A DNA stretch of 5,394 nt from Pseudomonadota bacterium (GTDB lineage Bacteria; Pseudomonadota; Alphaproteobacteria; Sphingomonadales; Sphingomonadaceae), in NCBI GenBank assembly GCA_023390415.1, contig JAEWCW010000100.1:1-5394 (forward strand), given 5' to 3'. The stretch's first letter is position 1, and every line of letters starts with the position of its first letter. Of the stretch, positions 1-5,394 are shown piece after piece. Position numbers and translations under genes: made by a program. The notes under the pieces are model-generated. The model did not search any database and was not told where the DNA came from. It worked only from the letters and a program-made list of their open reading frames with translations.

Positions 1-775
1 TGTCGGCAGCGGCGGCGAGAGCCATGTTCCCGCGTCCCTGACCCTCGCCGAGGACGTGCCTGCGACCCTGGTCGAGACGTTCGTCGGCGGCGGTTGGGCG
101 AACCGGATGGCCCGGATTGCGCTGGGACGGTCGGCGCGGCTGATGCGCGCGGTTCGCCTGCTCCAGGGCGAAGGCTTCGTTTCGCTCCGCGACGAGGCCG
201 AGCTCGGCGAAGGTGCGAGCCTTGCCACGACCTTCCTCGCCGCCGGCGGCGCCTCGACGCGGATCGACGGCGCAGCCGTCCTCGCGGCGCCCGGCGCCTT
301 CGTCGAGATGGGCGGCGCTTTGCTCGCGCGGGGCAAGCAGCGGCACGATTCGGCGATGGTCGTCCGGCACGCGGCGCCGGAAGGGACCAGCCGCCAGCTC
401 TGGCGCTCGGTCGCCGACGACGTCGCTGCGGCGTCGGTCGCGGCGCGCGTCGAGGTCGCCCGCGACGCGCAAAAGACGGACGGGGAGCAGTCGCTGAAGG
501 GCCTGCTGCTCTCACGCACCGCCACGATCAACGCCAAGCCCGAGCTCGAAATCTTCGCCGACGACGTCAAATGCGCCCATGGCGCCACCGTCGGCGAGCT
601 CGACCGCGACGCCCTCTTCTATCTCGCCAGCCGCGGCGTTCCGCTGGACGAGGCCAAGGCCCTGCTCACCCACGCTTTCGTCGCCGACGCGATCGAGCGG
701 ATCGGCCAGGACGAGGTCCGCGAGGCCTTCGCGGCCGACGCTGAGGCGTGGCTCGCGGGAGCGGGGGGCCGCTGA
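1..775 (+). CDS. sufD: Fe-S cluster assembly protein SufD, 5'-truncated
   Basis: SufD pairs with SufB and the ATPase SufC in the cytosolic SufBCD scaffold, on which Fe-S clusters are built. The reading frame is open from position 2 to the TGA at 773-775 (257 visible residues). A GTG at 56 lies inside conserved sequence: the residues before it (GSGGESHVPASLTLAED) continue the SufD beta-helix core, so the true start is upstream of the window. The family signatures are clear: ETFVGGGWANR, then RDAQKTDGEQSLKGLLLS, then KPELEIFADDVKCAHGATVG, then LFYLASRG and a C-terminal helical segment. The His in CAHGAT (codon 578-580) lies in the motif that in E. coli SufD carries the His implicated in nascent cluster binding at the SufB interface. 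The stop is 2 nt before sufS. SufB shares this fold, but the CAHGAT and SRG.....A..LL..AF pattern favours SufD. Confidence 0.93.
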   Translation, partial: VGSGGESHVPASLTLAEDVPATLVETFVGGGWANRMARIALGRSARLMRAVRLLQGEGFVSLRDEAELGEGASLATTFLAAGGASTRIDGAAVLAAPGAFVEMGGALLARGKQRHDSAMVVRHAAPEGTSRQLWRSVADDVAAASVAARVEVARDAQKTDGEQSLKGLLLSRTATINAKPELEIFADDVKCAHGATVGELDRDALFYLASRGVPLDEAKALLTHAFVADAIERIGQDEVREAFAADAEAWLAGAGGR

Positions 776-777
776 GC

Positions 778-1992
778 ATGGACATGCCCGCCTCCACCCG
801 CCCCCTCGACCATGTCGCCGATTTTCCGGCGATCCCGGAGGGCTGGTCCTATCTCGACACGGCGGCGACGGCGCAGAAGCCGCGGCAAGTGATCGAGGCG
901 ATCGCGCGCGGCTATGGCGAGACCTATGCGACCGTCCACCGCGGGGTCTACCAGCGCTCGTCCGAGATGACTCTTGCCTTCGAGCAGGCGCGGCGGCGGA
1001 TCGCCGGCTTCATCGGCGCCGGCTCGGCGGACGAGATGATCTTCGTCCGCGGTGCGACCGAGGGGATCAACCTCGTCGCCCAGAGCTGGGGCGGCGCGAA
1101 TCTGAAGCCCGGCGACCGGATCATGCTCTCGACCCTCGAGCATCATTCGAACATCGTCCCCTGGCAGATGGTCGCCGAGCGGACCGGCGCCGGGATCGAC
1201 GTCGCGCCGCTGACCGAGGACGGCAGGATCGATCTCGACGCCATGGCGTCGATGCTGACCGAGCGCCACAAATTGGTCGCGCTCGCCCATGTCTCGAACG
1301 TGCTCGGCTCGGTGCTCGACGCGCGCCCGGCTGCCGACCTCGCCCATAAAGTCGGCGCGCTTCTCCTGCTCGACGGCTGCCAGGCGGTGCCGCGCATGGG
1401 CGTCAACGTCGCCGAGCTGGGCTGCGACTTCTACGTCTTCTCCGGCCACAAGCTTTACGGCCCGACCGGGATCGGCCTGCTCTGGGGCCGCTCGGAGCTG
1501 CTCGAGGCGATGCCGCCCTGGCAAGGCGGCGGCGCGATGATCGACAAGGTGACGTTCGAGCGCACCACCTACGCCCCGCCGCCGGCGCGGTTCGAGGCTG
1601 GTACTCCGCACGTCGTCGGCGTGCTCGGGCTCGAGGCGGCGGTGGACTATGTCCAGTCGATCGGGCTGGAGTCGATCGCCGCGCACGAGGCGGCGCTCGT
1701 CCGCTCGGCGCGCGATGCGCTGTCGACGATCAACTCGGTCCGGCTGTTCGGGCCCGACGACAGCGCCGGAATCGTCAGCTTCGCGGTCGACGGGGTTCAT
1801 CCCCACGATATCGGTACCATATTGGACGAGAGCCGGGTGGCGATCCGGGCGGGCCACCATTGCGCGCAGCCGCTGATGGCGCATCTCGGAGTCGATGCGA
1901 CCGCGCGGGCCAGCTTCGGAGTCTATAACGGGCCGCGCGACATCGAGGCACTGGTCGCCGGAATCGAGCGAGTGAGGCGGATCTTCGCATGA
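778..1992 (+). CDS. sufS: SufS group II cysteine desulfurase
   Basis: This is a PLP-dependent cysteine desulfurase that removes sulfur from L-cysteine as an enzyme persulfide and feeds it to SufBCD. The product has 404 residues, close to the usual SufS length of about 405. Visible active-site features are His122 in LEHHSN (ring-stacking position), Asp199 and Gln202 in LLDGCQAVP (PLP contacts), Lys225 in SGHKLYGPTG (Schiff base), catalytic Cys362 in RAGHHCAQP and Arg377 in TARASFGVYN. All fall one or two positions from the E. coli SufS numbering as I recall it. The ATG at 778 is preferred: it comes 2 nt after the sufD stop, with a G-rich run at 763-768 as a weak ribosome site. An in-frame GTG at 748 would add 10 residues inside sufD, and a second ATG at 784 is also possible. 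The 3' end overlaps sufT as ATGA. IscS/NifS is excluded by the short loop and RAGHHC motif. Cys201 sits where E. coli has Ala. Confidence 0.96.
   Translation: MDMPASTRPLDHVADFPAIPEGWSYLDTAATAQKPRQVIEAIARGYGETYATVHRGVYQRSSEMTLAFEQARRRIAGFIGAGSADEMIFVRGATEGINLVAQSWGGANLKPGDRIMLSTLEHHSNIVPWQMVAERTGAGIDVAPLTEDGRIDLDAMASMLTERHKLVALAHVSNVLGSVLDARPAADLAHKVGALLLLDGCQAVPRMGVNVAELGCDFYVFSGHKLYGPTGIGLLWGRSELLEAMPPWQGGGAMIDKVTFERTTYAPPPARFEAGTPHVVGVLGLEAAVDYVQSIGLESIAAHEAALVRSARDALSTINSVRLFGPDDSAGIVSFAVDGVHPHDIGTILDESRVAIRAGHHCAQPLMAHLGVDATARASFGVYNGPRDIEALVAGIERVRRIFA
1989..1992 (+). other. ATGA stop/start overlap, sufS-sufT
   Basis: The start codon of sufT (1989-1991) overlaps the TGA of sufS (1990-1992). 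This arrangement usually indicates translational coupling, so that ribosomes finishing SufS re-initiate on sufT. A GAGG at 1974-1977 could assist re-initiation. Confidence 0.85.
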
Positions 1993-2456
1993 ATGAGGAA
2001 CGGAAGATCGAGATCGAGGAAGTGAGCGCAGTCCCGCCGCCGCCCAAGGCGCGCGTCGACGAGGCGCCGCGGGAGACTTTCGAGCGCAAGCGCGACTATC
2101 TCGAAGGCTTCCTGTCGCAGAAGCCGGCCGAGGCGGGCGACGCCGAGCCGGGCGGCGATCTCTACGAGCGCGTGATCGATGCGCTGAAGGAGATTTACGA
2201 CCCGGAAATCCCGGTCAACATCTACGATCTCGGCCTCATCTACGATGTCGAGGTGACCTCGGACCATCACGCCTACGTCAAGATGACCCTGACCACGCCG
2301 CATTGCCCGGTCGCCGAATCGATGCCGGGCGAGGTCGAGCTTCGGGTCGGCTCGGTGCCCGGAATCGGCCATGCCGAGGTCGAGCTGGTCTGGGACCCGC
2401 CCTGGGACCCGCAGAAGATGTCGGACGAGGCCAAGCTCGAGCTGGGGATGCTGTGA
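1989..2456 (+). CDS. sufT: SufT-like DUF59/MIP18 Fe-S maturation protein
   Basis: This 155-residue protein belongs to the DUF59 (MIP18) family, whose members assist Fe-S protein maturation and are often encoded in suf operons as SufT. The core begins near residue 58 (DLYERVIDALKEIYDPEIPV), continues with NIYDLGLIYDVEV, and has the TLTTPHCP motif with Cys106, the conserved cysteine of the family. It ends with the VELVWDPPWDPQKMS segment. Residues 1-56 form a charged, Ala/Pro-rich extension (for example VPPPPK at 15-20) that looks largely disordered and is not part of the DUF59 core. The ATG at 1989 overlaps the sufS stop by 4 nt (ATGA), with GAGG at 1974-1977 as a plausible ribosome site. The operon position fits a role in cluster transfer or carrier maturation rather than de novo assembly. 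Which target proteins it serves cannot be read from the sequence. The related phenylacetate-pathway PaaD proteins are unlikely given the suf context. Confidence 0.9.
   Translation: MNEERKIEIEEVSAVPPPPKARVDEAPRETFERKRDYLEGFLSQKPAEAGDAEPGGDLYERVIDALKEIYDPEIPVNIYDLGLIYDVEVTSDHHAYVKMTLTTPHCPVAESMPGEVELRVGSVPGIGHAEVELVWDPPWDPQKMSDEAKLELGML
2444..2448 (+). promoter_or_regulatory. Ribosome binding site for sufA
   Basis: GGGGA lies 7 nt before the ATG at 2456, inside the last codons of sufT. It is the best Shine-Dalgarno-like match in the run and supports the 118-residue SufA over longer in-frame alternatives. Confidence 0.55.
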
Positions 2457-2812
2457 TGAGCGAGACGAAGACCCGCGCCCGCCCCGCAGCCCTCATCCTG
2501 ACGCCCGCCGCCGAGGCGCGGATCGCCGCCCTGATGGCGCGCGCGCCGGAGGGCGCGATCGGTGTCAAGCTGTCAACCCCGCGCCGGGGCTGCTCGGGCC
2601 TCGCTTACTCAGTCGATTACGTGACCGAGGAGAAGCCGTTCGACGAGAAGATCGAGACTTCGGGCGGCACCTTCTACGTCGACGGCGCCTCGATCCTCTA
2701 CCTGATCGGCTCGACCATGGACTGGGTCGAGGACGATTTCACCGCAGGCTTCGTCTTCCAGAACCCCAACGCCAAGGGCAGCTGCGGCTGCGGCGAGAGC
2801 TTCACGGTTTGA
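2456..2812 (+). CDS. sufA: A-type Fe-S carrier (SufA/IscA/HesB family)
   Basis: A-type carriers accept clusters from the SufBCD scaffold and pass them to apoproteins. The product has 118 residues, in the usual 105-125 range. The three invariant cysteines are present: Cys46 in RRGCSGLAY, and Cys110 and Cys112 in GSCGCGESF, near the C-terminus. The fold begins with LTPAAEARI (residues 15-23), and DGASILYLIGSTMDW is the typical central segment. The ATG at 2456 shares one base with the sufT stop (TGATG), and GGGGA at 2444-2448 lies 7 nt upstream, which decides this start over an in-frame ATG at 2303 that would lie deep inside sufT. SufA is preferred over IscA or ErpA from the operon, because sequence alone does not separate these well. 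The 3' end overlaps the following acetyltransferase gene by 4 nt. Confidence 0.92.
   Translation: MSETKTRARPAALILTPAAEARIAALMARAPEGAIGVKLSTPRRGCSGLAYSVDYVTEEKPFDEKIETSGGTFYVDGASILYLIGSTMDWVEDDFTAGFVFQNPNAKGSCGCGESFTV
2809..2812 (+). other. TTGA stop/start overlap, sufA-acetyltransferase
   Basis: The inferred TTG start (2809-2811) overlaps the TGA of sufA (2810-2812). No ATG or GTG near the expected N-terminus of the acetyltransferase fits the reading frame. TTG is a weak start, so lower expression than the upstream suf genes is likely, with dependence on coupling to sufA. Confidence 0.7.
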
Positions 2813-3228
2813 AGGTCCGTCCGGCCGCGCCGGGGGACCTGCTCGCGCGGGCGGAGATGCGGGCGCAGCTCTGGCCTGACGGCACCGTTGAGGAGCACGC
2901 GCAGGAGCTCGTAACAGCCGAGGAGACGGCCTTCGTCGCCGAGGCGGACGGTGTCCTCATCGGCTTCATCGAGATTGCCGTTCGGTCCTATGCCGAAGGC
3001 GCCGACGGGCCGGCACCCTATGTCGAGGGCATCTGGGTCGCGCCGGAACATCGCCGCCGTGGTGTCGCCCGCGCCATGCTGGAGGCCGCCGAGCAATGGG
3101 CGAAGGCCCAGGGCTTCGCTTATCTCGGTTCGGACGCTTTGATCGACAACGAGGCCAGCCACGCCTGGAATCGCGCCGCCGGCTTCGCCGAGATCGAGCG
3201 GATCACGATCTTCGGAAAGCCGCTTTAG
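2809..3228 (+). CDS. GNAT acetyltransferase, AAC(6')-like
   Basis: This GCN5-related N-acetyltransferase of 139 residues transfers acetyl from acetyl-CoA to an amine. The start is inferred as the TTG at 2809, which overlaps the sufA stop (TTGA). It restores the expected first strand (KVRPAAPGD), whereas the next in-frame ATG at 2860 would remove that strand and shorten the domain. GAGAG at 2795-2799 is a possible ribosome site. The acetyl-CoA loop is EHRRRGVARAM (residues 80-90; the R-x-x-G-x-A type), preceded by the strand YVEGIWVAP (71-79). The motifs LWPDG..EEH (21-30), FVAEADG (42-48), IGFIEIAVR (51-59), SDALIDNEASH (108-118) and the GF.E.ER ending (125-131) resemble short chromosomal aminoglycoside 6'-N-acetyltransferases in spacing and order. 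That resemblance is from memory, and many such proteins acetylate unknown substrates, so resistance cannot be claimed. The stop TAG overlaps the TAA of the convergent protease gene. No membrane segment or signal peptide is seen. Confidence 0.85.
   Translation: MKVRPAAPGDLLARAEMRAQLWPDGTVEEHAQELVTAEETAFVAEADGVLIGFIEIAVRSYAEGADGPAPYVEGIWVAPEHRRRGVARAMLEAAEQWAKAQGFAYLGSDALIDNEASHAWNRAAGFAEIERITIFGKPL
3225..3228. other. Overlapping convergent stop codons
   Basis: The bases TTAG carry the TAG of the plus-strand acetyltransferase (3226-3228) and, read on the other strand, the TAA of the protease gene (3227-3225). The two genes therefore end inside one another, with no intergenic terminator. Any transcription stop for either gene must lie inside the coding sequence of the other. 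Confidence 0.9.
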
Positions 3229-5394
3229 AAACCCATCCGAAAACGGAGCGCCGCGCCGGTGTCGGTCGGCATCGATTCGACATGGCCGGGTTGGCGGCGA
3301 AGGAAGGCGTTGGCCGTGAACGACCCGACGCCGCGCAGCACGGGCACCGTATAGGCGAGCTCGGCATCGATCTCGCGGCCGCTCGGGGCCAGGTTGAACT
3401 GCCGAAGCTCCCGGCCGACCGCCAGCGTCTCGTAATCGTAGGAGGTTGGCAGGCTGAGCAAATAGCCGCCGGAAGCGACCCTCAGGGGCTGGGAGATCCG
3501 CAGCCCGATCTGGTCGCCGCGCGCGATCAGGCCGGAGCGCCACAGGTCGAGCGCGAAGGCTTCGCTCTGCAGGGTCCCGCCACGCACCATGCCGTCGCCG
3601 CCCGGAAGCAGAGTCCAGCCGCGGCGGTAGCTCGCCTCGGCGCCCCACGAACCGCGCTCATAGGTCGCGGATCCGTCGAGGAAATAGCTGGTCGAGCCGC
3701 CCGGCGCGAAAGCGAAGCGGCCGCCGAGCACGGTGCCGTCTTCGGCGAGGCGCGAGCCGGTGATCCGGACCGATGTGTCGCCGAAGCGGCGATCGACCGA
3801 GATCGCGCCGATCGAAAAACCGGGTTCGACCGTCCCGGGCCGGTCGCCGCGCGCGACCTCGCCGCGCTCGCTGGTGACGGTGAGGCCGAAGCGGCCGAGC
3901 TCGTGGCGGGCGCCGATGCTGGTCCCGCTCTCGGCGTGGAAGCCGGCCCGGGTCAGCGGGTCGCGCGCGACCAGGAAGGGCAGGCCGCCATCGCCGGCGA
4001 GCCGCTGCTGGAGCGTGCGGCCGCTCTCTGAAATGCCGATCGCGACCGCGGTCTTGGGCGAGATCCGGCTGAGCACGAAGCCGGCGACGGCGCGCGCGCG
4101 GCGGCTGTCCTCATAGGAGAGGCCGGTCTGGGCGAGCCCGATCTGGGGCTGGCCGGTGAGGTTGCGGCGCACGGTGATCGCGACCGCGGTGCCGCCGGCG
4201 CGCGCCCAGCCGGTGCTGAGATCGCCCTGCAAGCCCTCGCCGAGCGGCGCGTCCTGCGCGGCGCGCGTGCGGTTGAGGGTGCGGGTGAGGTCGATCGCGA
4301 AGGCGCGGTCGAAGCCGTCGAGGATGATCGCGCCGATCGGCTCGCGTCCGATCGCGTCGCCCATTGGCGGCGAAGGCTCGCCGCCATCGCCGTCGGTGGG
4401 GACCGCCTCGCCGCTTCCGGCGATGCTGGTCGTGCCCACGGGCTGCATGGCGCGGGTGATGTTGAGCCGACCGCGGCCGAAAGTCGTGTCGGTGCCGGTC
4501 GCCCCGAGATCGTCCGCGGTGGTGAAGAGGATCTGGACGATCTGCGCGCCGCTGAGGTTCGGGAAGGCCTGGGCGAGCAAGGCCGCCGCGCCGCTGATCA
4601 CGGGCGCCGAGAAGGAGGTGCCCGAATAGAGGAAGCCCTGGCCGGTGTGGTCGAAGGTGCGCACCCGGTAGCCGAGCGCCGTCAGATAATAAGCGGCGCC
4701 CGCGCCGGCCCGGTTCGAGAAGGTCGAGATCTGGCTGAGGTCGGTGTCCGCCCCCGCAGCAACTCCCACCGAGCCGGCGATGATGACATGGCCGTTGCCT
4801 GAGCGGCGTGCGCTCTCGAGCGCGAAGCCCGAAGGATCGGCCTCGCCATCATTGCCCGCGGACATGACGATCACCACACCGGCCGAGGCTGCGCGGCTGA
4901 CCGCATTGAGCACGGCGGTGCCGACGCCTTCGCCGCCGAGCGAGATGTTGATCACGCGCGCGCCGTTCTGGCGGGCGACGTCGATCGCTTGCGCAATGTC
5001 CGAGTCGCGGTGCTTGCAGCCGTCGTCGGGATCGCAATCGTTCGGATTGGAGGTGTTGAGCGAGAGGATCGTCGATTCGAAGGCGACACCCATCGGCCCG
5101 CTGCCGTTGCGCGCGGCGCCGATCGTGCCCGAAACGGCGGTGCCGTGGCCCTCGGTGTCCGTGACTCCGCGCGTCGAGGCGATATCGCGGCTCGCCGGGT
5201 GGATCCGGCCCGCAAACTCGGCGAGGTTCGGGTTGATGCCGGAATCGACAACGCCGACCGTGATCCCGCGGCCGGTCGAGCCCGCATTCCAGGCGCTGAT
5301 CACACCAGAGCTGGTCGCCGCGTTGGAACGCCGGAACTCGGCATCGTCATAATTGACCGCGGCGGGCCCCGGGGGCGGCGGCGGAGGCGGAGGG
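3225..5394 (-). CDS. S8 subtilase with autotransporter-like C-terminus, 5'-truncated
   Basis: This is a serine endopeptidase of the subtilisin (S8) family, probably exported and tied to the outer membrane or surface. The frame runs from the window edge (722 visible residues) to TAA at 3225-3227. Counting from the internal GTG at 5303 as residue 1, the triad is Asp20 (VGVVDSGI), His53 (TEGHGTAVSG) and Ser230 (YSGTSFSAPVISGAAALL), with oxyanion Asn151 (SAGNDG). All are intact. Residues about 295-320 form a Gly/Pro/Asp linker. Residues about 326-692 have alternating hydrophobic/polar strands and glycine turns and end in RFRMGF, an outer-membrane-protein-like terminus, so a translocator or barrel role is inferred. 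Upstream of the GTG the frame continues through eight prolines and NYDDAEFRRSN, a typical lead-in to such protease domains. The signal peptide or lipobox must therefore lie outside the window, and the GTG is not the start. Cys90 and Cys96 may pair. The substrate is unknown. Confidence 0.92.
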   Translation of the reverse strand, partial: PPPPPPPPGPAAVNYDDAEFRRSNAATSSGVISAWNAGSTGRGITVGVVDSGINPNLAEFAGRIHPASRDIASTRGVTDTEGHGTAVSGTIGAARNGSGPMGVAFESTILSLNTSNPNDCDPDDGCKHRDSDIAQAIDVARQNGARVINISLGGEGVGTAVLNAVSRAASAGVVIVMSAGNDGEADPSGFALESARRSGNGHVIIAGSVGVAAGADTDLSQISTFSNRAGAGAAYYLTALGYRVRTFDHTGQGFLYSGTSFSAPVISGAAALLAQAFPNLSGAQIVQILFTTADDLGATGTDTTFGRGRLNITRAMQPVGTTSIAGSGEAVPTDGDGGEPSPPMGDAIGREPIGAIILDGFDRAFAIDLTRTLNRTRAAQDAPLGEGLQGDLSTGWARAGGTAVAITVRRNLTGQPQIGLAQTGLSYEDSRRARAVAGFVLSRISPKTAVAIGISESGRTLQQRLAGDGGLPFLVARDPLTRAGFHAESGTSIGARHELGRFGLTVTSERGEVARGDRPGTVEPGFSIGAISVDRRFGDTSVRITGSRLAEDGTVLGGRFAFAPGGSTSYFLDGSATYERGSWGAEASYRRGWTLLPGGDGMVRGGTLQSEAFALDLWRSGLIARGDQIGLRISQPLRVASGGYLLSLPTSYDYETLAVGRELRQFNLAPSGREIDAELAYTVPVLRGVGSFTANAFLRRQPGHVESMPTDTGAALRFRMGF
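5370..5393 (-). repeat. Polyproline-coding CCN tract in the protease N-terminus
   Basis: Eight consecutive proline codons (CCT, CCG and CCC types) are read on the minus strand and followed by Gly-Pro. The tract looks like a rigid spacer between an exported N-terminus, which lies outside the window, and the S8 domain. The plus strand here is a run of GGN units. The tract touches the window edge, so its full length is not visible. Confidence 0.8.

Noticed and set aside
748..777. GTG 748 as the sufS start
   Set aside because: It would add MARGSGGPLS inside sufD. The ATG at 778, immediately after the sufD stop, gives the normal family length.
619..1884. Long open frame on the minus strand (421 codons) antisense to sufD/sufS
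   Set aside because: It is the complement shadow of well-conserved sufS in GC-rich DNA. The translation is rich in Arg, Asp and His with no recognisable domain, whereas the opposite strand has a complete active site.
2371..2808. Possible N-terminal extension of the acetyltransferase upstream of TTG 2809
   Set aside because: The frame is open but lies inside sufT and sufA, and the translation is Arg-rich shadow sequence. The GNAT fold begins at residue 2 after the TTG.
3200..3260. Bidirectional terminator between the convergent genes
   Set aside because: I see no strong inverted repeat followed by a T-run on either strand around the overlapping stop codons.
2698..3648. Minus-strand open frame of 316 codons across sufA, the acetyltransferase and the protease 3' end
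   Set aside because: It lies antisense to two conserved genes and in another frame over the protease end, and the product is Arg/Pro-rich without motifs.
3096..4031. Plus-strand open frame of 311 codons across the acetyltransferase end and protease barrel region
   Set aside because: It is low-complexity Ala/Arg/Gly-rich translation with no domain, overlapping two better supported genes. GC-rich codon bias suppresses stops in this frame.
1..5394. Mobile element, CRISPR array, RNA gene or novel defence system
   Set aside because: No transposase, integrase, direct-repeat array, tRNA-like fold or terminal inverted repeats were seen. The window is packed with recognisable coding sequence of uniform composition.

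Overview
This is an almost fully coding, GC-rich window. The codons strongly favour G or C in the third position. The gene set and order (sufD-sufS-sufT-sufA, then a subtilisin-like protease with a proline-rich N-terminal tract and an outer-membrane-type C-terminus) suggest a chromosomal segment of an alphaproteobacterium, most likely of the Sphingomonadales. The taxon is inferred from protein style and gene order, not from a marker gene.

Positions 1-3228 on the plus strand are the 3' part of a SUF iron-sulfur cluster assembly operon. A 5'-truncated sufD (scaffold partner in SufBCD) is followed by sufS (cysteine desulfurase), a DUF59/MIP18-type sufT with an N-terminal extension, and an A-type carrier (sufA/HesB type). 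A small GNAT acetyltransferase of the AAC(6')-like type closes the run. It has a TTG start embedded in the stop of sufA. Genes are separated by 2 nt or overlap by 1-4 nt, so the whole run looks like one translationally coupled transcript whose promoter, together with sufB and sufC, lies upstream of the window. SufS takes sulfur from cysteine, SufBCD builds the cluster, and SufA and SufT help deliver or mature it. No sufE/sufU-like sulfur acceptor is visible here.

Positions 3225-5394 on the minus strand hold one convergent gene, a subtilase (S8) with a complete Asp/His/Ser triad and a glycine/proline linker, followed by about 365 residues that look like an outer-membrane beta-barrel ending in phenylalanine. 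Its N-terminus runs off the window: the frame stays open upstream through a polyproline tract, so an internal GTG at 5303 should not be taken as the start. The GNAT and protease genes meet tail to tail with overlapping stop codons and no room for a conventional terminator.

I see no tRNA, rRNA, CRISPR array, insertion sequence or attachment site, and no gene-free stretch longer than 2 nt. Most of the window is ordinary housekeeping sequence. The points most worth a second look are the acetyltransferase attached to the suf operon, the stop-codon overlap between convergent genes, and the architecture of the protease.
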